From positions 1-64,000 of the forward strand of contig JBBTBX010000014.1 of NCBI GenBank assembly GCA_038043465.1: DNA of 64,000 bases, given 5' to 3'. The notes beneath the pieces were generated by a model. That model had not been told where the DNA came from and did no database searches. It saw nothing but the letters and a program-made list of their open reading frames with translations. Origin of the DNA: SXRF01 sp038043465. GTDB taxonomy: Bacteria > Pseudomonadota > Alphaproteobacteria > Rickettsiales > SXRF01. Positions 8,256 to 16,709 of this stretch are shown piece by piece (the stretch's first letter is position 1; the number at the start of each line of letters is the position of its first letter). A program made the translations under genes and the position numbers.

Positions 8256-8858
8256 ATGTTCAAAAAAATCGTAATCGCCAGCCATAACAAGGGCAAAGTC
8301 CGCGAGATAGGCGAGCTGCTCGCGCCTCTCGGTCTGTCAGTTGTTTCTGCTAGCGAAATGGGCGTGGACGAGCCAGAAGAAACTGGTTTAACCTTCTCTG
8401 AAAATGCCATCCTCAAAGCCGTAAATACCGCAAATAAAACCGGACTCCCTGCCCTTGCCGATGATTCCGGTCTGTGCGTGGAAGATTTAGACGGTGCGCC
8501 AGGAATTTACTCGGCAAGATGGGCTGGTGAAAACAAAGATTTTACAGTTGCTTTTGCCCGCATCCAGAAAGAACTGTCAGACAAAAATATCCTTAATGCT
8601 AATGGTGTTCCAGCTTATTTTATCTGCGCTCTGTGCCTTACTTTACCGAACGATGAAACGCAAATATTCGAAGGCAGGATAGACGGTGTCCTTACTTTCC
8701 CTCCCCGCGGTGAACATGGTTTTGGTTATGACCCTATCTTTATACCGGATGGTTATGATATAACTTTCGCTGAAATGAATTCAAAAGAAAAACATGCGAT
8801 CAGCCACCGCGCCCGCGCCTTTAAAAAATTATTGGAATATCTGGAGAATAACCAATGA
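8256..8858 (+). CDS. rdgB: dITP/XTP pyrophosphatase (RdgB/HAM1)
   Basis: This cytosolic enzyme hydrolyses non-canonical purine triphosphates to monophosphates and so prevents their incorporation into DNA. The 200-residue protein shows the SHNKGKVREI nucleotide-binding start, the ENAILKA block, LADDSGLCVE near residue 68, the FGYDPIF signature near 155 and SHRARA at 187-192. It overlaps the next gene by 4 bp. Confidence 0.95.
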   Translation: MFKKIVIASHNKGKVREIGELLAPLGLSVVSASEMGVDEPEETGLTFSENAILKAVNTANKTGLPALADDSGLCVEDLDGAPGIYSARWAGENKDFTVAFARIQKELSDKNILNANGVPAYFICALCLTLPNDETQIFEGRIDGVLTFPPRGEHGFGYDPIFIPDGYDITFAEMNSKEKHAISHRARAFKKLLEYLENNQ

Positions 8859-9406
8859 AATTATTAGCCTTTGCCGCCTCTCACCGCCCAGAATCACTGA
8901 ATAAAAAACTGATACTGCTTGCCGCAGAAAAAGCACGTTCACTGAATGTGGAAATTGATGTCGCTGAATATGGCGAGTTTGACATGCCGGTTTATAATGA
9001 CACTCTTACTGATAACCAGCCGGAAGTTACCAGAAAATTTTCTGAGCGTTGCAAAAATGTGGACGGAATTATAATCGCCATGCCTGAATATAACTGGTCA
9101 TTTCCTGGCTCACTTAAAAACATCATCGACTGGACATCAATAATAGATAATAACAATCTCGCTGGAAAAACCGTGCTTCTTACCTCGGCAACTACCGGCG
9201 CACGTGGCGGCATTGCCGGTTTGCAACAGTTTAAATCACCGCTAGAGGCTCTGCATATGATTGTTTTCCATAAGGTATTTCCCTTATCGCACGCACAAAA
9301 TGCCTTTACCGAAGACGGTAAATTCAAAGATAAAATGCAACAAGAGCTTTTTTTTAATATAATAACCGACTATATTAGTTTTACTAAGAAGCTTTCGCAA
9401 ACTTGA
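8855..9406 (+). CDS. NADPH-dependent FMN reductase family protein
   Basis: This 183-residue flavodoxin-like protein has the phosphate loop SHRPESLNKKL near the N-terminus and the family's MPEYNWSFPGSLKNIIDW block at about residues 75-92. Such enzymes reduce FMN, quinones, azo compounds or chromate with NAD(P)H. The natural substrate cannot be read from sequence. It is translationally coupled to rdgB. Confidence 0.85.
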   Translation: MKLLAFAASHRPESLNKKLILLAAEKARSLNVEIDVAEYGEFDMPVYNDTLTDNQPEVTRKFSERCKNVDGIIIAMPEYNWSFPGSLKNIIDWTSIIDNNNLAGKTVLLTSATTGARGGIAGLQQFKSPLEALHMIVFHKVFPLSHAQNAFTEDGKFKDKMQQELFFNIITDYISFTKKLSQT

Positions 9407-9418
9407 AGGAGGAAAATC

Positions 9419-10024
9419 ATGACAAAATTATTTACACTTACCACCGCTGTAGTTTCTTTATTATTCAGCACTGCTTTTGCTGCCGATAAATACGAATTTG
9501 ATAAATCGCACACTAATATTTCGTTCTATATCAATCATCTGGGATTTTCTGAAACAGTTGGCGTACTCACCGATTATGATGGGCATTTCACTTTCGACCC
9601 TAAGAAACCGGAAGATAGCAGTATTGACATTACTTTGAAGCCCAGCGGTATACGCACCAGCAGTGCTGAACTTGATAATAAATTACAGGGAGAAACTTTT
9701 TTTAATTCCGAAAAATTTCCTACTATCAAATTCGTGAGTAATAAAGTACGGATAACCGGCAGCAATAATGGTGAAGTTGATGGTGTTATCACCATGCTTG
9801 GTGTAAGCAAGACCGCTACTTTGTCTGTTCGCTTTAATAAAGCCGACTATCACCCATATAGTAAGGATTTTGTCGCGGGATTCAGTGCCAGTACCACTAT
9901 CAAACGCTCGGATTTTGGCATGAAAGAATATCTGCCGATGGTCGGTGATGATGTACGGATTGAAGTGCAGGTTGAAGGCGTGAATATTGACCGCAAAAAT
10001 CGGGAAGCAACCAAAAAACAATAA
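9419..10024 (+). CDS. YceI-family periplasmic lipid-binding protein
   Basis: This is a 201-residue secreted protein with a clear signal peptide (residues 1-21, cut after AFA). The mature part has the YceI lipocalin-like pattern: YEFDKSHTNISFYINHLGFS at the start, then DGHFTFDPKKPEDSS, the GVITMLGVSK block and FGMKEYLPMVGDDVRIEVQVEG at the end. YceI proteins bind isoprenoid lipids in the periplasm. The DsbD-like gene follows by 5 bp, so the two are probably one operon. Confidence 0.9.
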   Translation: MTKLFTLTTAVVSLLFSTAFAADKYEFDKSHTNISFYINHLGFSETVGVLTDYDGHFTFDPKKPEDSSIDITLKPSGIRTSSAELDNKLQGETFFNSEKFPTIKFVSNKVRITGSNNGEVDGVITMLGVSKTATLSVRFNKADYHPYSKDFVAGFSASTTIKRSDFGMKEYLPMVGDDVRIEVQVEGVNIDRKNREATKKQ

Positions 10025-10029
10025 TTTTT

Positions 10030-11802
10030 ATGAGCTGCATTCCTTATTTTAGTAGGATTCCAAAACCGGTTCGCAAATTATATATAGCTCTGGCTGTTGT
10101 AATATATTCTTTATTACTGACGGTTTCCGCGCACGCTGCTAACAAGGTAACAGCCAGTATAGTCAGTGAGTTTTCAGCAATTGCCGCCGGGGGAAAAATG
10201 CGCGTTGGCGTGTTGCTGGATGCGCCTGACGGTTGGCACACTTATTATAAAGAACCGGGAGATGCAGGACTTCCAACCAGAATAAAATGGCAGCTACCTG
10301 AGGGATTTTCTGCCGGTGAAATTGACTGGCCACCACCGGAAAAATTTGCAGAAGGTGATCTCACCACTTATGGCTATAATGGAAAAATCCTGCTTCCGGT
10401 TACTATAACCGTTCCTGCTGAATTAACTCAGCAATTATATAATCTTACCGCCAATGTCGAGTGGCTGGTGTGCAAGGAGATATGCATCCCTGAATCACAA
10501 ATTGTAAACATTGAATTACCAGTCGGGAATGCAGAGCCATCGGCTGATGCACATCTATTCTCGCAACATAAACAAAATAAACAAACCGCTCCTCCAAACG
10601 ATATTTCTCCGCTCACCCTTCTGATAACTCTGTCACTGGCTCTAGTTGGTGGTTTGATATTAAATATAATGCCGTGCGTTTTGCCGATTTTATCCCTCAA
10701 AACTCTTGCCCTTGTTAAAAAATCCGGTCACGTCCGCAAACATACCGCGAAATATGGTATTGCCTATACCCTGGGAATTTTACTTTCATTTGCGGCAATA
10801 GCTGCACTCCTAATCACCCTGCAACAGGGCGGAGAAGCTATCGGCTGGGGATTCCAGATGCAATCTCCGGTTTTTGTCGGTTTCCTGATATATCTGTTAT
10901 TCCTTGTCGGACTTAATCTGTCTGGAGTTTTTCACCTTCCGGTTTTATTTGGCGGAACCAGTCATAACATAAATGAAAATTCCCTGCGTGGCAGTTTTTT
11001 CACCGGCGTGCTGGCCACCATGGTTGCCACGCCCTGCACTGCGCCATTCATGGCATCTGCAGTCGGTGCAGCCCTTTCTATGCCGCCATGGGCAGCTATG
11101 CTGATTTTCCTGACCCTTGGTTTTGGTCTTGCCCTACCATTTTTGCTGGTTAGCATTTTTCCGAGCCTGTTGCGTTTTTTACCAAGACCCGGCGCATGGA
11201 TGGAGAAATTCAAAGAATTTCTTGCTTTCCCTATGTATGCCTCTGTCATCTGGCTATTCTGGGTTCTTGGGAAACAGACAGGAACAGATGGTGTAGCAAT
11301 TATCCTTTTAGGTCTGCTCCTTATCATATTCACTCTATGGCTGCACAAAGCTGTCGGTGAATGCAAATTATTACACCGCCTGTTCAGTGTCATAGCCACC
11401 ATCATCATGCTTACAGCTATGCTGCTTTATGTTGATAGAAGCGACAAAGAAGGAATGGATTATGTCCCGTATTCTGCACAAACTCTTGCCAAACTCAGGG
11501 AAGAAGGAAAAGCCGTGTATGTTGATGCCACCGCTGCCTGGTGCATCACCTGCCAGTTAAACAAAAAAATAGCAATTGATACTGTCAGCACTAAACAAGC
11601 TTTCAAGGATAATAATGTCACTCTGATGGTTGCCGATTGGACAAATAAAGACGCAGAAATAACCGAATTCCTGCGCGGTTTTGGCTATAATGGTGTGCCG
11701 CTTAATGTATTCTATCCGGCAGACGGCAGCGAACCCGTAATCCTTCCGCAAATACTTAGCGCAGATATAGTGATAGATACGGTTTCAGGTAAGCGTAAAT
11801 AG
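10030..11802 (+). CDS. DsbD/ScsB-like thiol:disulfide reductase
   Basis: This 590-residue membrane protein passes electrons from cytoplasmic thioredoxin to the periplasm. It has a signal peptide (about 1-37), an N-terminal DsbD-alpha-like domain with a cysteine pair in the VCKEIC segment near residue 150, and an eight-helix domain with cysteines in the MPCVLPILSLK and ATPCTAPFM segments. A C-terminal thioredoxin-like domain carries AAWCITC near residue 505. All three cysteine pairs are present, so it looks functional. The substrates are unknown. Confidence 0.88.
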   Translation: MSCIPYFSRIPKPVRKLYIALAVVIYSLLLTVSAHAANKVTASIVSEFSAIAAGGKMRVGVLLDAPDGWHTYYKEPGDAGLPTRIKWQLPEGFSAGEIDWPPPEKFAEGDLTTYGYNGKILLPVTITVPAELTQQLYNLTANVEWLVCKEICIPESQIVNIELPVGNAEPSADAHLFSQHKQNKQTAPPNDISPLTLLITLSLALVGGLILNIMPCVLPILSLKTLALVKKSGHVRKHTAKYGIAYTLGILLSFAAIAALLITLQQGGEAIGWGFQMQSPVFVGFLIYLLFLVGLNLSGVFHLPVLFGGTSHNINENSLRGSFFTGVLATMVATPCTAPFMASAVGAALSMPPWAAMLIFLTLGFGLALPFLLVSIFPSLLRFLPRPGAWMEKFKEFLAFPMYASVIWLFWVLGKQTGTDGVAIILLGLLLIIFTLWLHKAVGECKLLHRLFSVIATIIMLTAMLLYVDRSDKEGMDYVPYSAQTLAKLREEGKAVYVDATAAWCITCQLNKKIAIDTVSTKQAFKDNNVTLMVADWTNKDAEITEFLRGFGYNGVPLNVFYPADGSEPVILPQILSADIVIDTVSGKRK

Positions 11803-11834
11803 TAAATCGTAGTTACGTATGCCTACAATAAAAA

Positions 11835-11865
11835 AACCTACCAGTTTTATCTGGCAGGTTTTTTT
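11835..11865. terminator. Intrinsic terminator between dsbD-like gene and phasin
   Basis: AACCTACCAG and CTGGCAGGTT form a 10-bp stem with one mismatch around a TTTTAT loop, followed by a T run on the plus strand. A-runs on the other side let it act for the convergent phasin gene as well. Confidence 0.85.
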
Positions 11866-11887
11866 ACTTACGGAGCCAATAATATTT

Positions 11888-12505
11888 CTAAGCAACTTCA
11901 GATAAAGCCCTGCTTAACTGCTCACTGGCTTGAGAAACACGCTCATTAATCGGCTCAAATGCCTCAGCACTATATTCAAAAACCATGCTGGTCAGTTTGC
12001 TGGACTGGTTAAAAAATCTATCAAGTGAGCTTTTTACAATCCTGTTCTGCAGATCAACCATATCATTGATGGTACGGCAGGCAAATATGTCCTTAGAAAG
12101 CTCAACGCCATCAGAAAAACTTTTATTCGTATACTCAACTATTTCATTGCTCATATCCTGAGCCAGAGAAGCAGTTAGATTACCACATTCAACCATAGCT
12201 TCAACATTATCACGGGATATGGAAATCGCTTCATAAAGCGATTTGGTTATCGCATCCGCCGATTTAGTAATATGCTTCGCACTCTCACGCCCCATTTCGA
12301 AAGCTTTTTCCTGCGCTTTCTGGGCTTCGGAAGCACCGTTAGAGAGTAAATCTTTAACAGCCGCGCTGCTAATTTTAACAACACTTTCCGCCGAATTGCG
12401 CGTCGATTCCACAGCAGAAATCGTATTTTTTGCAGTTTTGTTAGCAATATTCGAAGCAAGCTTTACAGCTGGCTGACCAGTGGCTTTTTTTGCTTGTTGA
12501 GTCAT
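11888..12505 (-). CDS. Phasin family protein
   Basis: This 205-residue protein is almost entirely helical and rich in Ala, Ser and Glu. It has the Phasin_2 pattern around residues 65-165 (AFEMGRESAKHITKSADAI..., then CRTINDMVDLQNRIVKSSLDRFFNQSSKL). Phasins coat polyhydroxyalkanoate granules. No PHA synthase is in the window. Two copies of a TGC/GCA-rich motif lie upstream (12634 and 12751) and could be sites for the PHA-responsive repressor PhaR. Confidence 0.85.
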   Translation of the reverse strand: MTQQAKKATGQPAVKLASNIANKTAKNTISAVESTRNSAESVVKISSAAVKDLLSNGASEAQKAQEKAFEMGRESAKHITKSADAITKSLYEAISISRDNVEAMVECGNLTASLAQDMSNEIVEYTNKSFSDGVELSKDIFACRTINDMVDLQNRIVKSSLDRFFNQSSKLTSMVFEYSAEAFEPINERVSQASEQLSRALSEVA

Positions 12506-12633
12506 AAAAACATCTCCATTTATTGGTTCATCTACAACGAATCCACAGATACCTCACAGATAAGATTCGTCAGATTTTAAGTTAAAAATTTTCCAGAGCA
12601 ACCCACACAGGCAACAAGAAAGTAGCAATTGAC

Positions 12634-12645
12634 GCAGTGCAGCAT
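12634..12645. promoter_or_regulatory. GCAGTGCAGCAT motif, copy 1 (possible PhaR site)
   Basis: GCAGTGCAGCAT reads TGCTGCACTGC on the minus strand, the TGC/GCA pattern associated with PhaR operators in alphaproteobacteria. It lies about 130 bp upstream of the phasin start. The assignment to PhaR is inference. Confidence 0.4.
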
Positions 12646-12750
12646 TAAGTCGTCACACTGTACTACCAACACCATTAAATGTCAAGTTCAGACAAAGTAA
12701 AATAATCTGCTCCAAGGTGACACAGAAATATTTTTACATTCTCGTACATT

Positions 12751-12762
12751 GCAGTGCAGCAT
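12751..12762. promoter_or_regulatory. GCAGTGCAGCAT motif, copy 2 (possible PhaR site)
   Basis: This is an exact second copy of the 12-mer at 12634, in the same orientation and 117 bp away. The identity of two 12-mers in one short gap supports a regulatory meaning. Confidence 0.4.
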
Positions 12763-12912
12763 AATGAAATTCTGCAAAAAAAACGGATAGTTTTTTATTT
12801 TTCTAACTGAGGTAAAATTTATGCTTCCCATCACCATCATAATTTGTATACAATCAACACTGTAAGTAAAAAATACTGCTTAATGAAAACCGAATAAGGA
12901 AGTAATGACAGC

Positions 12913-13962
12913 ATGAATTGGAAGCGGCATATAGTTTTACTGGTGGCATTAGCTTTATTGCCAACCTCCCCAATTTCCCTTCTGGCATCACATACTGCCG
13001 AGGCAAAGCAATCTCAGAATACCTTAAAGGGTGCTAAAGTAAAGGTCACCAAACTTAAGAAAAAAATACCACAATCAAAAAAATCTTATAAATCAATAAA
13101 GAAATCAGCAAAAAAAACGACTAAAGCAGCGCCAGTACTTTTTTCTGCTCTGGTAGTCGATGCCAGCAATGGACATATCCTTTATGAAAAGAATGGTGGC
13201 GGTATACGTTATCCTGCGTCACTGACCAAAATGATGACGTTATATCTCACTTTCGATGCCCTGAAAAAAGGCAAGCTCAAGATGAGCGATACTCTTGCCG
13301 TATCAGAAAAAGCAGCTAGTCAACCGCAAACCAATATTTCCCTGAACACTGGTGACAGGCTTCCGGTTAAAACTGCAATTGAGAGCTTGATAGTGCGCTC
13401 GGCAAACGATTCATCGGTAGTGCTGGCAGAGGCTCTGGCGGGCAGCACTTGGAATTTTGCCATGCTTATGACACAGAAGGCACGCTCGCTGGGCATGAAA
13501 GATACTGTATTCCGCAATCCTAACGGTCTGCCCGATGATCAGCAGGTTACCACCGCCTATGATATGGCAAGGCTGGGCATAGCACTACGTCGCGATTTCC
13601 CTGGGTATTTCCCTATGTTCAAGATACGGTCGTTTTCCTATGATGGGGTGACCTACCCGGGACATAACCGCGTTATGGCGCGCTACGCTGGCGCAGACGG
13701 CATAAAAACCGGCTATATCCGCGCTTCCGGCTTTAATCTGGTAACTTCGGTAAAGAAAGGCGGGCATAATCTGGTAGCAGTTATTATGGGTGGCAGCTCA
13801 GCCACTGCTCGCGACAATGCCATGATCAACATGCTCGACAGAACCTTCGCCCATCTGGGCAACAAACAGAAAATTATCTCGAAAAATCAATCGCTTATGC
13901 CAGATAATGATAACTTGAATAATGTTGAAACCGCGAGCCTTTCACGCCCACTAACCCATTGA
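12913..13962 (+). CDS. D-alanyl-D-alanine carboxypeptidase (DacA/DacF type)
   Basis: This is a periplasmic penicillin-binding protein that trims the terminal D-Ala from peptidoglycan stems. The 349 residues show a signal peptide (about 1-31), a Lys-rich linker (about 39-72) and the S11 peptidase domain with all three active-site motifs: SLTK (Ser103, Lys106), SAN (163-165) and KTG (265-267). The C-terminal beta domain of PBP5 is absent, as in short DacF-like forms. The Lys-rich linker is unusual and may bind envelope polymers. Confidence 0.92.
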   Translation: MNWKRHIVLLVALALLPTSPISLLASHTAEAKQSQNTLKGAKVKVTKLKKKIPQSKKSYKSIKKSAKKTTKAAPVLFSALVVDASNGHILYEKNGGGIRYPASLTKMMTLYLTFDALKKGKLKMSDTLAVSEKAASQPQTNISLNTGDRLPVKTAIESLIVRSANDSSVVLAEALAGSTWNFAMLMTQKARSLGMKDTVFRNPNGLPDDQQVTTAYDMARLGIALRRDFPGYFPMFKIRSFSYDGVTYPGHNRVMARYAGADGIKTGYIRASGFNLVTSVKKGGHNLVAVIMGGSSATARDNAMINMLDRTFAHLGNKQKIISKNQSLMPDNDNLNNVETASLSRPLTH

Positions 13963-14074
13963 TTTTCGATTTTACTGTCACAAAAGATTCACAAAACAAA
14001 TGGCTATTTGCTTGAGTTCGTAAATAGTTTGGTTTAGAATTAGGTATGTGTTAATTTAAAAAATTGGCTGATCT

Positions 14075-14542
14075 ATGATACCAAAGATATCAGAACCAAA
14101 AATACCAGAATTCCTTGCCCGACCTCCTGAAACGCCTTTGCTGGATGATACTTGGAAAGCTGTGGTAAAATCCATAGATGACATGATTAATGGAGCAATA
14201 TATGCCGTTGGTGACAAATTTGGCAGTGTTCTAAATGCTTTAAAAGAAGTAAAAGGTCCGATAGTTAGTTTAGGAGGTGGCAATAGCCTCGCAGCCGACC
14301 CTAGCTCTACTCAATCTCTTTCACCACCAAATAGTCCTAGTATACAGCAACAAGGTGATTCACCCAAACAAGCGCAAAGTATAGGTAAAGAATTGCAGGT
14401 TGCTATGGAAAAGTTCGAGCCGTCTAACCTTGCCCAAGGTTTAAAATGCGAGAATTGCAATATGCAGGAGAGCGGTCTTCTTGCATCACCATATACTCCA
14501 TCAACGGGTGTTAATAGAAGCCAAGGTATTGGCATAGGTTAA
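14075..14542 (+). CDS. Hypothetical protein
   Basis: I do not recognise this 155-residue protein. Residues 1-65 are mixed and amphipathic, with a helical part around 27-65. The middle is disordered and rich in Ser, Pro and Gln (about 75-110), and a CENC pair lies near residue 129. It has no signal peptide or membrane segment. It lies between the carboxypeptidase gene and a palindromic repeat. Confidence 0.5.
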   Translation: MIPKISEPKIPEFLARPPETPLLDDTWKAVVKSIDDMINGAIYAVGDKFGSVLNALKEVKGPIVSLGGGNSLAADPSSTQSLSPPNSPSIQQQGDSPKQAQSIGKELQVAMEKFEPSNLAQGLKCENCNMQESGLLASPYTPSTGVNRSQGIGIG

Positions 14543-14551
14543 ATGACATGC

Positions 14552-14640
14552 GTGTCATTCTGAGGCGCAGCCGAAGAATCTCCTTGAGGTTTGATGGGGA
14601 TATTTCGCTACGCTCAATATGACATTTATTGCTCAGTATG
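14552..14640. repeat. Palindromic repeat (TCATTCTGAG family), left of GIY-YIG
   Basis: GTGTCATTCTGAGG...GAAGAATCTCC faces GGGATATTTCGCTACGCTCAATATGACA, a palindrome with a short spacer. A partial third arm (GCTCAGTATGACATT) follows and supplies the last codons of the GIY-YIG gene on the minus strand. It is a dispersed repeat distinct from the TCATTGCGAGG family at 7789. Confidence 0.85.
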
Positions 14641-14928
14641 ACATTCCCAATCAACACTTAAATCCAGACAATCAGGATTCATTCCATTTATCAGCGCATC
14701 CTTTTTAGACCGAACCCAACCCTTGATTTGTTTTTCCCGTGCGATTGCTGCATTCACATCACCTGTTTCTTCAAAATACACAAGTTTACAAAGGTTATAT
14801 TTTTCTGAAAAACCTTTTATAAGTTTATTTTTGTGTTCGTAGATTCTTCTCTCAAGATTGTTGGTCATGCCTGTATAAAGCACGTTATTGTGGATGTTGG
14901 TAATCATATAAACAAAATAGCTTTTCAT
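14626..14928 (-). CDS. Small GIY-YIG nuclease-domain protein
   Basis: This 100-residue single-domain GIY-YIG protein begins YFVYMITNIHNNVLYTGMTNN, has the EKQIKGWVRSKKDALI block at about 66-80, and is clearly related in layout to the GIY-YIG gene at 7913. Its C-terminal residues are encoded by a repeat arm. Repeats of the TCATTCTGAG family lie on both sides (14552-14640 and 14950-15018). Activity and target are unknown. Confidence 0.85.
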   Translation of the reverse strand: MKSYFVYMITNIHNNVLYTGMTNNLERRIYEHKNKLIKGFSEKYNLCKLVYFEETGDVNAAIAREKQIKGWVRSKKDALINGMNPDCLDLSVDWECHTEQ

Positions 14929-14949
14929 ACGGTAATCTCTCTAACCTAT

Positions 14950-15018
14950 GGGGATTCTTCGCTACGCTCAGAATGACAGAACTTGTCATATTGAGCAAAG
15001 CGAAATATCTCCTTGTAG
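14950..15018. repeat. Palindromic repeat (TCATTCTGAG family), right of GIY-YIG
   Basis: GGGGATTCTTCGCTACGCTC then AGAATGACAG, followed by CTTGTCATATTGAGCAAAGC and GAAATATCTCC, are arms of the same family as at 14552. They are arranged tail to head immediately upstream of the minus-strand GIY-YIG gene. The repeat ends about 40 bp from the flgH stop. Confidence 0.85.
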
Positions 15019-15056
15019 TTAATGCCCCGTGCTACGACATGGGGCTCAGTATAACC

Positions 15057-15899
15057 CTAAAACGGTGCGAGTGTTTCCACAACCTGACTACCCCAGCGTG
15101 GCTGCTGCATATCGGTGAGCTGTCCGCGTCCGCCATAGGTGATGCGCGATTCGGCAATCTGGCTGGAATCCACAGTATTATCCGATTTGATGTCTTCCGG
15201 GCGCACCACGCCTTTCACCGATACCTCACGCACTTCAAAATTGATACGCATTTCCTGACTGCCATCAATCACGAAATTACCATTAGGCAGAACCTGCGTA
15301 ATCAACGCCGCCACCTGCGTCTCAATAGTTTCCTTGCGTTTAACGCTGCCATTGCCTTTGCTGCTGGTTGCGCCGGTAATATCAAGCAGGTTAGCAGCAT
15401 CCGCCCTTTTCGGCAGCAATCCCAATATTTTATTCTGGAAGCCGTAAACAATCGGAGCAGCAGCAGATTCGCTGGTGTCACGCTTGCGTTCAGTAGCATT
15501 ATCCACTTCCGCCTTATCCTCGATCTTGATGTTAACCCTGAGGATATCCCCTACCCTCGCTGCCCGCTGGTCACGGTAAAACGCCCGCGCGCCAGGCTGC
15601 CATAGGGAATTGGCATATTGCTTCTGCGGCGGCGCAGTTTCCGGTGTCGGCCACGTCATCGGTTTATAAGCCGGTTGTTCCGTTGGATTTTTTACTTCCG
15701 CCATTTTCGGCTGCTTGCCTATGTCGTCAAGCTTATCAAGGGTGCTGGTGCAAGCATTGAGCATGGTTGATAGAAGCAGGATAGACAGTGTCATCCCGTG
15801 CTTGACACGGGATCTAGAGCCACACATACCAACTGTGGTGGTTGCCCTAGATCCCCGCCTACGCGGGGATGACATAAAAAATACACTATTCATCGGCAT
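15057..15899 (-). CDS. flgH: Flagellar L-ring protein FlgH, leader carries an in-frame repeat
   Basis: FlgH forms the outer-membrane L ring of the flagellar basal body. The 280-residue ORF has the family core from about residue 90 (SLWQPGARAFYRDQRAARVGDILRVNI) to the C-terminal GRGQLTDMQQPRWGSQVVETL. The lipobox Cys is in TMLNAC near residue 50. Residues 10-37 (SSPRRRGS...KHGMT) are translated from an inserted palindromic repeat (15789-15874), placed before the hydrophobic part of the signal. AGAGGGTG just upstream supports the ATG at 15899 as the original start. The leader is removed on maturation, so the ring protein should be unaffected if export works. Confidence 0.92.
   Translation of the reverse strand: MPMNSVFFMSSPRRRGSRATTTVGMCGSRSRVKHGMTLSILLLSTMLNACTSTLDKLDDIGKQPKMAEVKNPTEQPAYKPMTWPTPETAPPQKQYANSLWQPGARAFYRDQRAARVGDILRVNIKIEDKAEVDNATERKRDTSESAAAPIVYGFQNKILGLLPKRADAANLLDITGATSSKGNGSVKRKETIETQVAALITQVLPNGNFVIDGSQEMRINFEVREVSVKGVVRPEDIKSDNTVDSSQIAESRITYGGRGQLTDMQQPRWGSQVVETLAPF
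15789..15874. repeat. In-frame palindromic repeat inside the flgH signal peptide
   Basis: TGTCATCCCGTGCTTGACAC...CCTACGCGGGGATGACA is a dispersed palindromic element of about 86 bp with hairpins at both ends. In the flgH frame it contributes 28 codons with no stop. The same element, in the same frame and orientation relative to the gene, is in the pilin leader at 49841. Confidence 0.92.
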
Positions 15900-15910
15900 A
15901 TCACCCTCTA

Positions 15911-16705
15911 TTAATAATTAATTGGAGCAAGCGGAGCTGCTGCTTGGCTGGTCTGCACACCCTGCGCCATTACATCCACTATATTGCCTTCCACAACCAC
16001 CGCCCGCGCAATTTTCTTGCTGGCTACATTGCGAACTTCAATAACATCACCTTTCGCACCATCAACCATAGCCTGTCCGGTGGTAGTTATTTCCATATTT
16101 TCGGTTTTATAACGCATCTGCACCAGCGCATTCTTTTTGATAACAGCCGGCAGAGATATTTCACTACGGCGTATCGGGCGGTTAGCAGAAATACCACGTA
16201 CCGGCGTGTTGCCAACCAGACTGGCAATATCGGAAATAGTATCTTTATAAATGCGAACCTGTGGAAATTTTTTCATCTCAACATCATCGTCAGTGATCGG
16301 CTCACCATTGCGGATTTGCCTTTTTAAAACCGGCACTTCGTTCATCTGCATATATCTTCCTGCAAGCGGTAGCGCGCTTATCACCTCCTCGCCACTTAAA
16401 ATAACCATACTGGCATTCCACTTACGATTTTTATCATCAGAGCGCAGACCACGTATCTCAACATCAATCGGTTTATTGGAAGAGTATAAGGGAGTTGTTT
16501 TCTTGCCGTTTATAAGTGCAGAGATATCCTGCCCACCAGTTTCTTCCGGCGGCATTCTTTCTGAAAGCGCCTTGCTGATGGCACTTTCTGCATCTTCATA
16601 GCTTATGTTGAAAATATACGATTCAGCCTGTGGCGTAGATTCCCCTGCAATTGCAGAAAATGGAATAAGAAGCGACAGGAAAAATATGCTAAAATATCTT
16701 TTCAT
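15911..16705 (-). CDS. flgA: Flagella basal body P-ring chaperone FlgA
   Basis: FlgA is the periplasmic chaperone for P-ring assembly by FlgI. I chose the ATG at 16705 because it gives a proper signal peptide (MKRYFSIFFLSLLIPFSAIA) and follows the flgG stop closely. A longer frame lacks this. The protein has about 264 residues. The C-terminal SAF/FlgA domain is visible (PVLKRQIRNGEPITDDDV, then NRPIRRSEI and MVDGAKGDVIEVRN). It lies between flgG and flgH on one minus-strand unit; flgI is not in the window. Confidence 0.9.
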   Translation of the reverse strand: MKRYFSIFFLSLLIPFSAIAGESTPQAESYIFNISYEDAESAISKALSERMPPEETGGQDISALINGKKTTPLYSSNKPIDVEIRGLRSDDKNRKWNASMVILSGEEVISALPLAGRYMQMNEVPVLKRQIRNGEPITDDDVEMKKFPQVRIYKDTISDIASLVGNTPVRGISANRPIRRSEISLPAVIKKNALVQMRYKTENMEITTTGQAMVDGAKGDVIEVRNVASKKIARAVVVEGNIVDVMAQGVQTSQAAAPLAPINY

Positions 16706-16709
16706 AATT

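Larger units (their letters stand above)
12506..12912. other. Divergent intergenic region, phasin / D,D-carboxypeptidase
   Basis: This 407-bp gap separates the divergently transcribed phasin and carboxypeptidase genes and should hold both promoters. It contains two copies of GCAGTGCAGCAT. The right half (12765-12900) is AT-rich. I see no RNA gene or small ORF in it. Confidence 0.5.

Noticed and set aside
14973..15605. 210-residue plus-strand ORF starting in a repeat (TELVILSKAK...)
   Set aside because: It is the translation of a TCATTCTGAG repeat followed by the antisense of flgH.
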